DNA of 64,000 bases. Origin: Bacteroides intestinalis. GTDB taxonomy: Bacteria; Bacteroidota; Bacteroidia; Bacteroidales; Bacteroidaceae. Numbering within the stretch: the first letter of the stretch is position 1; every line of letters starts with the position of its first letter. Position numbers and translations under genes: made by a program. The notes under the pieces were generated by a model. The model was not told the DNA's origin. It saw only the letters and a program-made list of their open reading frames with translations, and ran no database searches. Location of the stretch: NCBI RefSeq assembly GCF_902364365.1, contig NZ_CABJDN010000001.1, positions 62,001 to 126,000 on the forward strand, written 5' to 3'. Positions 54,403 to 61,229 of the stretch are shown here, piece by piece.

Positions 54403-55452
54403 TTACAACGGATAACGTTTGATGCTAACCGTCATTTTACCACTATCATCAATTTTGTTCACATATACATAAGCGGCATACTTGCCATTTGCTGTTTTCA
54501 TAAATGCACCGTCATCCTTGCTGAATGTCAATGCATAATCAACTGCCGCGCCGAGATCCAAACTCTGGAAGTCAACATCGTCAATGTAAACATTGGGTGC
54601 TTCACCTTTCAGCTGTGCATCTCGTACATTGGCGCGTTTTTCCATAGGGGTCTTATTGGTGGCTCCAGCAGGAACGATGCCTGCAATTGCAATGTATTTC
54701 GGGTCAGTACCTGGCGATACGAATGAATGCTTATAATCGTAACCATTTAATTTAGCTTGGTAAATGTAAATAAAGTCAATTTTACCGGCCAGACTTTGAG
54801 CGGTTACTTCTTCTTTTGTATAAGCCTTCATGTCTTCAATAGAGAAATAACAGGCTCCTTCATTACCCAATTCAATGAGCCGTTTCATATCCATTTTAGA
54901 GACAGGGTAAGATGGTGTACTGTAAGAAGCCTTGGCGCCTGTGCTGGAAGTTGATGAGAAAGTGAAAGAGATATTCTTTCCTTTAGCTTCTGCAGGTACC
55001 ACGTATGCATAGCGTACAGTAGCAGCAATCAGTGATGCTTGGCTGGTACCGAAAGCCACTGTCGGATTCATATAGTGTTCATCTACTTTATCCATCATAG
55101 TGGCAGTAGATGTGGCACCATTCGTGGAAGTGTCCTTTACTGTTTGTACAGGAACATCATCCCCTGCCTGATACGTCACTCCGTTTACCACCAGTTTGTT
55201 TCTTGCAGTGAACCAGGAGTTGAGTTCAAATCCTGTACCTTCGGCTCCTGCGATAGAAGCCCTTACTTCGGCTTGACCCAACTGTCCCATCTGGGCACCC
55301 ATGGCATAAGCGAACTCTATTTTTTCACCTGCGATAGCAGGAGCAACTGTCTTTTTGATCAGATCGTTTCTCAGCGTAGAATCATCGTCATCGCTACATG
55401 AAAAACAGGAAAGCGCAATGGCAGACAGCATTACATATTTCAGTAGTTTCAT
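54403..55452 (-). CDS. Lipoprotein of locus 2 (DUF4466-like), possible surface glycan-binding protein
   Basis: 349-residue lipoprotein with lipobox LSCFSCSDDDDS (acidic residues after the Cys favour surface export in Bacteroides). The body is beta-rich, with MDMKRLIELGNEGACYFSIEDM and a FIYIY...HSFVSPGTDPKYIAIAGI stretch; I match it to DUF4466 with moderate certainty. Genes at this position after susCD usually code for non-catalytic glycan-binding lipoproteins, so that role is inferred. The beta-helix gene starts 4 bases after its stop. Confidence 0.65.
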   Translation of the reverse strand: MKLLKYVMLSAIALSCFSCSDDDDSTLRNDLIKKTVAPAIAGEKIEFAYAMGAQMGQLGQAEVRASIAGAEGTGFELNSWFTARNKLVVNGVTYQAGDDVPVQTVKDTSTNGATSTATMMDKVDEHYMNPTVAFGTSQASLIAATVRYAYVVPAEAKGKNISFTFSSTSSTGAKASYSTPSYPVSKMDMKRLIELGNEGACYFSIEDMKAYTKEEVTAQSLAGKIDFIYIYQAKLNGYDYKHSFVSPGTDPKYIAIAGIVPAGATNKTPMEKRANVRDAQLKGEAPNVYIDDVDFQSLDLGAAVDYALTFSKDDGAFMKTANGKYAAYVYVNKIDDSGKMTVSIKRYPL

Positions 55453-55489
55453 AAATAGTCTCCTTTTTTAAAGTTGATACTGTTTTAAA

Positions 55490-55894
55490 TTATTCTCCCT
55501 GTAAAGCTACAGTGATGGTATAGGTCCTCTTCACTTGGCGGTTACCCGAGATAACCGTATATTCACGTGATTGACTAAAGTCGATCCATGAACCCATAGA
55601 AGGGGTTACAATACAATCCTTAGCTACAGAACAGTGAGGTTTAACATGCTTCAGATTTGTTCCGAATTTAGCTACAGCAGTAACTATACCTTTCGTAGCA
55701 TCTGTTTCTATATCCTGAATATTGGTTTCAACCAATACATTACGATCGTCCGGACCTCTCAACTCGAAGTTGGACATATAGCATTCTTCACTGTCGGTAA
55801 TCAACAAATTGTTGTCATCCAACGGGGCGTCTCCGCAAGCTTGTATCAGGAGGCATACAAACAAAAGACTTAGTATTCTATATACACTTTTCAT
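55490..55894 (-). CDS. Small lipoprotein of locus 2 (DUF5018-like)
   Basis: 134 residues from the ATG at 55894 (MKSVYRIL); an in-frame ATG at 55951 would overlap the SusD stop codon and add residues without signal-peptide character. Lipobox LLIQACGD, then one beta-sandwich-type domain with VTPSMGSWIDFSQSREYTVIS and KRTYTITV, a pattern of DUF5018 and related IG-like domains in SusD-linked proteins. Probably a surface or periplasmic accessory; role unknown. Confidence 0.65.
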   Translation of the reverse strand: MKSVYRILSLLFVCLLIQACGDAPLDDNNLLITDSEECYMSNFELRGPDDRNVLVETNIQDIETDATKGIVTAVAKFGTNLKHVKPHCSVAKDCIVTPSMGSWIDFSQSREYTVISGNRQVKRTYTITVALQGE

Positions 55895-55941
55895 AAATGT
55901 TCGTTCTTGTTTTAAATAAGTATTGTTTTTCACGCTGAGCA

Positions 55942-57711
55942 TTAATACCATGGGGTATTCTGAGTCAACTTCGGATTACGGCTTCTTTCACCTTCCGGAA
56001 TCTGATAAATATAGTATTTCTGGAAGTCACGTTCGGAAGCATTTTTGAACTCGTCACGGAGCCTGGTGCCTTTAGTGTCATACAGCGTTTGCCCATCACT
56101 ATTCGGTTCACCCCATATTTCGTTGACTTTTCTCCAGCGGCGGATGTCAAACGGACGATGCCCTTCGGTAGCTAATTCTACGATACGTTCTTGCTCGATA
56201 GCCTTAAAGAACTCTTCTTTGTTAGCATACTTGCTTTCTTTCAATCCAGGCAGATTACCTCTGTTACGGATTTGATTGATTAATCCTACTAATTCCTGTG
56301 ATGGACCATCTGTTTCATTCACGGCTTCACAGTACATCAGGTAGACGTCAGCAAGACGCATCAGATAGAAATCTTGAGGTCCCTGTGTACGTTCGGCAAT
56401 ACCTACTTGGCGTACCCATTTACGGTAGATATAACCAGTCTGACTACTGGCATCGTTATTGATAAAGCCTTTGGATTCTTCGCCTCTAACTCCGAACATC
56501 CAAGTCAGGCTGTCACCAATGGACATACCGTCCAAAGCTACTTTAATCATCTTTTCACCATTCCATAAGATAGTACTTCTCATACGCCAGTCACGATTTT
56601 CGTAGCTTTTGCGGTTCCATGCGCCGTTTTCCAGATTTTCCTGATTGTTTAAGATTAACTCAGGTAAGAAATCTCCTGTTATAGTCGATTGATAACGGTT
56701 TACCAGGCGATTAGTCGGCATAATCCAGCATTGTGCATTGGCTGTAGAACGTGTGCCAAAATCACGTAATAAGCTTTCTCCTTGTCCGTCACCTAAGTTA
56801 GGACCTCCATATTGAAGAGAAAATATGATTTCCTGGCAATACTCATTATCATATTGGAATAACTTCCAATAGTTGGGAGTCTGATACTCGCCTGGGTCAC
56901 CGTTGCCGAAAAGTTTCAGATCATAATCGTAGATCACTTTCTTGAAGTCGGCAGCGGCCAGTTTATAGTATTCTTGGGCTTCGCTTGTGCTTTGTTGGAA
57001 ATCTTTCAGTTCCGGCCAACCGTTTTTCTTCCAGGATGCCCAGTAAAGTTCTATTTTGCCTTTGAAAGCCAAAGCTGCTACCTGAGTTGCACGTCCGGCT
57101 TCGCCACCACTTACGCTTGCAGGCAGTTTCTCGTAAGCATATTGCAAGTCTTGCAGGATATCATCCTTGATGGTTGCAATAGGAATACGTTCAAGAGAAC
57201 AAGCTTCAGCATCTCCTGAGAGTACATGGCGATAATAAGGTACATCACCCCAGTTCTCAATCAGGCGGAAGTAAGCTAATGCGCGAAGAAAATAGTTTTC
57301 AGCATTAATACGTTCCAGAGAAGTTCGGGTGGTGGCATTCCCCTCTATTTCAATCATCCGCTCTATGTTCTGGATAGTAAAGTTAGCGCGGTTGATAGTT
57401 TTATAGGCATTGTTCCACATAGATGAAAAACCGCTTGTCACCCAGGCGGCAGGGCTCCATCCCGTGATACTTCCGATACTTTTGCCACGGGTATTTTGAA
57501 ATTCACCCTGTCCGTCGTAATAATAATCGGTAGCATACAAGTCACGGATAGCATTGTAGACCCCGTAAGTGGATGACAAAGCATCATCTGTGCTTTTCCA
57601 GAAGAGGTCTGAAGATACTTCTGTAGTCGGCTGTCTGTCCAGTAAATCACTTACGCAAGATGACATTGTTCCGACCAGTCCGGCAAATAATATATACTTA
57701 ATGTATTTCAT
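55942..57711 (-). CDS. SusD-like surface glycan-binding lipoprotein (locus 2)
   Basis: 589 residues. Lipobox GTMSSCVSD, SusD opening LLDRQPTTEVSSDLFWKS, TPR-like helices (NYFLRALAYFRLIENWGDVPYY) and C-terminal RagB/SusD segment (FKAIEQERIVELATEGHRPFDIRRW, YIYQIPEGER). Starts 26 bases after the SusC stop, the normal order. Works as the lid of the SusC 2 channel and takes part in choosing the uronic-acid-containing substrate. Confidence 0.95.
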   Translation of the reverse strand: MKYIKYILFAGLVGTMSSCVSDLLDRQPTTEVSSDLFWKSTDDALSSTYGVYNAIRDLYATDYYYDGQGEFQNTRGKSIGSITGWSPAAWVTSGFSSMWNNAYKTINRANFTIQNIERMIEIEGNATTRTSLERINAENYFLRALAYFRLIENWGDVPYYRHVLSGDAEACSLERIPIATIKDDILQDLQYAYEKLPASVSGGEAGRATQVAALAFKGKIELYWASWKKNGWPELKDFQQSTSEAQEYYKLAAADFKKVIYDYDLKLFGNGDPGEYQTPNYWKLFQYDNEYCQEIIFSLQYGGPNLGDGQGESLLRDFGTRSTANAQCWIMPTNRLVNRYQSTITGDFLPELILNNQENLENGAWNRKSYENRDWRMRSTILWNGEKMIKVALDGMSIGDSLTWMFGVRGEESKGFINNDASSQTGYIYRKWVRQVGIAERTQGPQDFYLMRLADVYLMYCEAVNETDGPSQELVGLINQIRNRGNLPGLKESKYANKEEFFKAIEQERIVELATEGHRPFDIRRWRKVNEIWGEPNSDGQTLYDTKGTRLRDEFKNASERDFQKYYIYQIPEGERSRNPKLTQNTPWY

Positions 57712-57737
57712 ATTCGTTTTCTAATTTAAGGTGGTTA

Positions 57738-60700
57738 TCAAAATTCAACATTAATACCGATAGAATAGGTTTTAACCAAAGGATAGAGGTCATTAGCATC
57801 CGATCTATTGTATTGTTGATTCCAACTACTGATAGATTTCTCCGGGTCAACACCTTTCCACGGGGTTATTGTGAAAACATTTTCTGCAGACAGATAAATA
57901 CGAGCACGTTCAAATGAAATCTTTTTCAGTAACTTGGTTGGGATTGAATAACCTATCTGCAAGTTTTTCAGACGTACATAATTCATGTTTTCCGCCCAGA
58001 AAGTGCTTTCCGTTCTGTTATAGGAACCTCCGCTACCTGTAACCAGTCTTGGCATGGAAGCATTACGATTATCCAATGACCAGGTGTCATTCCAGTGGAA
58101 ACTCTGGAAAGCATAACGGTCGGCTGGAACGCTTACATTATTGAGATCGTCCAACCACATATCTGCGCGACCATAACTGCCCTGGAATAATGCCTGGATA
58201 TCAAAACCTTTATATCCTCCGGTCAGGGTGATACCAAATTGTCCGAGTGGGGTTTCACGATACTTATCTTTCCATGCTTTTTTATCTTTATCATCGATTT
58301 GTCCGTCACCATTCAGGTCTTTAATCAAGACGTCACCGGGTGCGGTATAATTACCTTGATAGGGAGCATTATAGATCTGATTCCAAGATTGTACCAGTCC
58401 GGGGTAGGCTTCATAAATATACAGGAAGTGGTAAGGCATATTCAATGCTGTCCATCCTCTGTCGAGATGATCACCCCATTCTTCCAGTTTGTTCACATTG
58501 TAAGAAGCATTCACGTTGATGCTGTAATCCAATTTTCCAACTTTGGAACGCCAGGTGATATTGGCTTCAATACCACGATTGCGCAAGTCGGCGATATTTA
58601 CACGGGGGGCGTCATATCCGGAAAGGATAGAAGAAATACTGGAGCCACGAATCATACCGGTGGTGAAACGATCGTACCAGTCAAGTTCAGCCGTCAGTTG
58701 GTTATTGAATAAACCAAGGTCCAGACCCACATTGATAACACGTGTTGATTCCCAGGAAAGATCCTGGTTGATCATTTTACTGGCACTGAATCCTTGTACT
58801 AACTTACCATTCATGATGTAATTAGTCGTTTTCATCGTTTCCTTTTGTTCATAACGGCCTACACCGGAGTTATTACCCAATGTACCGTAAGAAGCACGGA
58901 ATTTGGCATTGCTGATAACTTTCTTCAAAGGTTCAAAGAATGCTTCTTCAGAAATACGCCAGCCGATTGCTCCTGAGGGGAAGAAGCCCCACTGATGTCC
59001 TTTGGCAAAACGGGAAGAACCGTCCGAACGGAAGTTGAACTCAAACAAATATTTGTCGAACATTGCGTAGTTGACACGACCGATAAAGGAACGTAAGCCT
59101 TCTGATTCGGATCTACCCCAGTTGGTTTGTTGTGCAGCTGAGGCTGCATTCAGTTCTTCGAGACTTGAATGGAGTCTGTCTTTTCTCCAAGCGCCAAGTT
59201 GACGGTCAGACCAGAATTCTTCGGCGGCATTAAACATCGCTGTAATGTGATGTCCCGGAGCAATCTCACGGTCATAGCTAATTCTACCTTGGAACAGTGT
59301 TTTATAACCTTCATAATTAGAGTCGGTAATACCATCTCCTCCGTTGTCCGGCATTTCACGGGCTACTGTATTGCTCTGGAAATTCCATTGCTTTAAAGGA
59401 TTCTGAATAGCTTTTGAGAATTGATTATAATACCTCAATGCATAGCTTACATTTAGTTTAAGACCTTTCAGAGGTTCCCATTCTGCATAAGCATTTCCAT
59501 TGAACTCCTTGCGTGAGGTAGTTGTACGGTATGCTTCATATTCGGCAGCGACGTTACCGGCGGCAGAGTTTTCACCATAAGCCATGGCGCCACCATATTC
59601 GCCCGTTTCAGGATGCTTGTTCAATATACCGGATACTGCATATTTCAAACCGGCATTTTCCAAACCGCTTCCACGGGGAGCGGTTGTTTCGGACCATTGA
59701 CCGTCTGACTTCATTCCGATTTTAAAGTTGTCTCGGATTTTATAATCCAGGTTGAAACGCATATTGTAGCGGCTATAGTCATTATGAATCTGCAATCCTT
59801 TCTGATCCATAATACCGATTGATGCATAGAAATTCATTTTGTCCGAACCGCCCGAAGCCGAAATAGTCTGGTTGAGTGTACCACCTGTGCGGAACATCTC
59901 ATCAAATTGGTCGGTGTTGGGAAACAGAATAGGGTCAACCATACTCATGGCCATCCATTGCTCCACTGTTCCTTGGCGGAAGTTGGTTGAGCTGTTTCCT
60001 GTGCCGGCAGCCCGCATGTGCATAGTTAGTGCGCGGGAGTAGTCATTCATGTAGTCGTAGAATTCTACCGGGCTTGCCCAAGCATAAGAACCATTATAAG
60101 TAATCTTTGCCTTACTCTGTCCCAGACCGTTTTTGGTGGTAATCAGAATAACACCATTAGCAGCACGCGAACCGTAAACGGCTGATGAAGCAGCATCTTT
60201 CAATACAGAAATGCTCTCGATATCATTCATATTAATACGGTTGATGTCAACATCAGGCATGCCATCCACTACGATGAGCGGGTCGGAGTTATTGATAGAA
60301 CCTAAACCGCGCACTTTCAGTGATGCGCCATCGGAACCTGCAAAACCAGTAGATTGGTTTACCACTAATCCCGGTACTAAACCGGAAAGTCCGGACGATA
60401 CATTGGAAATGGAACGGCTGGCAATTGCTTCATCAATCTTCACTGCTGATACCGAACCGGTCAGGTTGACTTTTTTCTGGGTGCCATACCCAATCACTAT
60501 AACTTCGTCCAATGCTTGTGAGTCTTCGTTGAGAGTTACAACGATATTTGTTTTGCCTTTCAAGGCAACCTCTTGTGTTGTGTATCCAATGAAGGATATC
60601 ACAAGAGTGGCATTTGTTGAGGCATCAATGCTAAAATGACCGTCAATGTCTGTGATAGTACCACCTGTACCTCCTTTGATGGTGACATTAGCGCCAATAA

Positions 60701-60806
60701 TCGTTTCTCCTGTGTTATCTTTTACTGTACCGGTAATCTTGGTCTGTTGTGCCGAGACGCTTCCGATACCAATAAAGACTAATAGGAATACCAAAAAATG
60801 TTTCAT
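57738..60806 (-). CDS. SusC-like TonB-dependent outer-membrane glycan transporter (locus 2)
   Basis: 1022 residues: signal peptide (GIGSVSAQ), carboxypeptidase-regulatory-like domain (ITGTVKDNTGETIIGANVTIKGG), the DEVIVIGYGTQKKVNLTGSV segment (about 99-118), plug (LKVRGLGSINNSDPLIVVDGMP), and barrel ending YSIGINVEF. First gene of a five-gene operon (SusC, SusD, DUF5018-like, DUF4466-like, beta-helix) closed at 51274-51318. A leader of about 185 bases precedes it. The divergent sensor gene at 61230 is its likely regulator. Confidence 0.95.
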   Translation of the reverse strand: MKHFLVFLLVFIGIGSVSAQQTKITGTVKDNTGETIIGANVTIKGGTGGTITDIDGHFSIDASTNATLVISFIGYTTQEVALKGKTNIVVTLNEDSQALDEVIVIGYGTQKKVNLTGSVSAVKIDEAIASRSISNVSSGLSGLVPGLVVNQSTGFAGSDGASLKVRGLGSINNSDPLIVVDGMPDVDINRINMNDIESISVLKDAASSAVYGSRAANGVILITTKNGLGQSKAKITYNGSYAWASPVEFYDYMNDYSRALTMHMRAAGTGNSSTNFRQGTVEQWMAMSMVDPILFPNTDQFDEMFRTGGTLNQTISASGGSDKMNFYASIGIMDQKGLQIHNDYSRYNMRFNLDYKIRDNFKIGMKSDGQWSETTAPRGSGLENAGLKYAVSGILNKHPETGEYGGAMAYGENSAAGNVAAEYEAYRTTTSRKEFNGNAYAEWEPLKGLKLNVSYALRYYNQFSKAIQNPLKQWNFQSNTVAREMPDNGGDGITDSNYEGYKTLFQGRISYDREIAPGHHITAMFNAAEEFWSDRQLGAWRKDRLHSSLEELNAASAAQQTNWGRSESEGLRSFIGRVNYAMFDKYLFEFNFRSDGSSRFAKGHQWGFFPSGAIGWRISEEAFFEPLKKVISNAKFRASYGTLGNNSGVGRYEQKETMKTTNYIMNGKLVQGFSASKMINQDLSWESTRVINVGLDLGLFNNQLTAELDWYDRFTTGMIRGSSISSILSGYDAPRVNIADLRNRGIEANITWRSKVGKLDYSINVNASYNVNKLEEWGDHLDRGWTALNMPYHFLYIYEAYPGLVQSWNQIYNAPYQGNYTAPGDVLIKDLNGDGQIDDKDKKAWKDKYRETPLGQFGITLTGGYKGFDIQALFQGSYGRADMWLDDLNNVSVPADRYAFQSFHWNDTWSLDNRNASMPRLVTGSGGSYNRTESTFWAENMNYVRLKNLQIGYSIPTKLLKKISFERARIYLSAENVFTITPWKGVDPEKSISSWNQQYNRSDANDLYPLVKTYSIGINVEF

Positions 60807-60885
60807 ATAGCTTAAATTTAAATGAATAATAAAAGGTTAATTTCATGTAAGAACCGAGGGCTTTTACTTCTTAAGGTGGAAGTGG

Positions 60886-60910
60886 ATCTTATGCCCCTCT
60901 TTAATAAGAT
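60886..60910 (-). promoter_or_regulatory. Stem-loop in the susC 2 leader
   Basis: ATCTTAT (60886-60892) and ATAAGAT (60904-60910) pair perfectly around an 11-base loop, 80 bases before the start codon, inside the predicted 5' leader. Possible site for post-transcriptional control; no more can be said. Confidence 0.3.
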
Positions 60911-60996
60911 GTGTGATTCATTAAGTATTATTTCATAGGCGTCCTTTCTCTTTTAATGGTTAATATGCTTTTCTAAATCGTTGTATAAAGTGATGG

Positions 60997-61004
60997 CAAA
61001 TATA
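60997..61004 (-). promoter_or_regulatory. -7 element TATATTTG of the susC 2 operon
   Basis: Minus-strand TATATTTG, giving a transcript start near 60990 and a leader of about 185 bases. No good -33 TTTG is present, as expected for an activator-dependent promoter. Confidence 0.6.
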
Positions 61005-61034
61005 TCGCTCTTTCGTACTCACATTGGAAATGTG

Positions 61035-61075
61035 ACTACATCTTAACTACATCAGCCTTGATTACTGACTACATC
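61035..61075. promoter_or_regulatory. Three ACTACATC direct repeats phased by 11 and 22 bp upstream of susC 2
   Basis: ACTACATC at 61035-61042, 61046-61053 and 61068-61075 (start-to-start 11 and 22 bp), the last two followed by A and preceded by T/TG. They end 30 bases upstream of the susC -7 element and lie between it and the divergent regulator gene; likely activator sites. Confidence 0.65.
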
Positions 61076-61194
61076 AAGACTTTCTCTATGTGAAAGTAAT
61101 GTTTTGGATATTAATAGTATATGTAGTAATTTTATGCTTGCAAGACTACTTCTCTTTTTCTCAAAGAATAGAGTGCTATTCATAAAAAAGACAT

Positions 61195-61202
61195 TATCTT
61201 TG
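61195..61202 (+). promoter_or_regulatory. -7 element TATCTTTG of the locus 2 regulator
   Basis: Exact consensus, 28 bases before the ATG at 61230. Confidence 0.7.
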
Positions 61203-61229
61203 CTTTTACGAAACCAAAAGTTGACCGCT

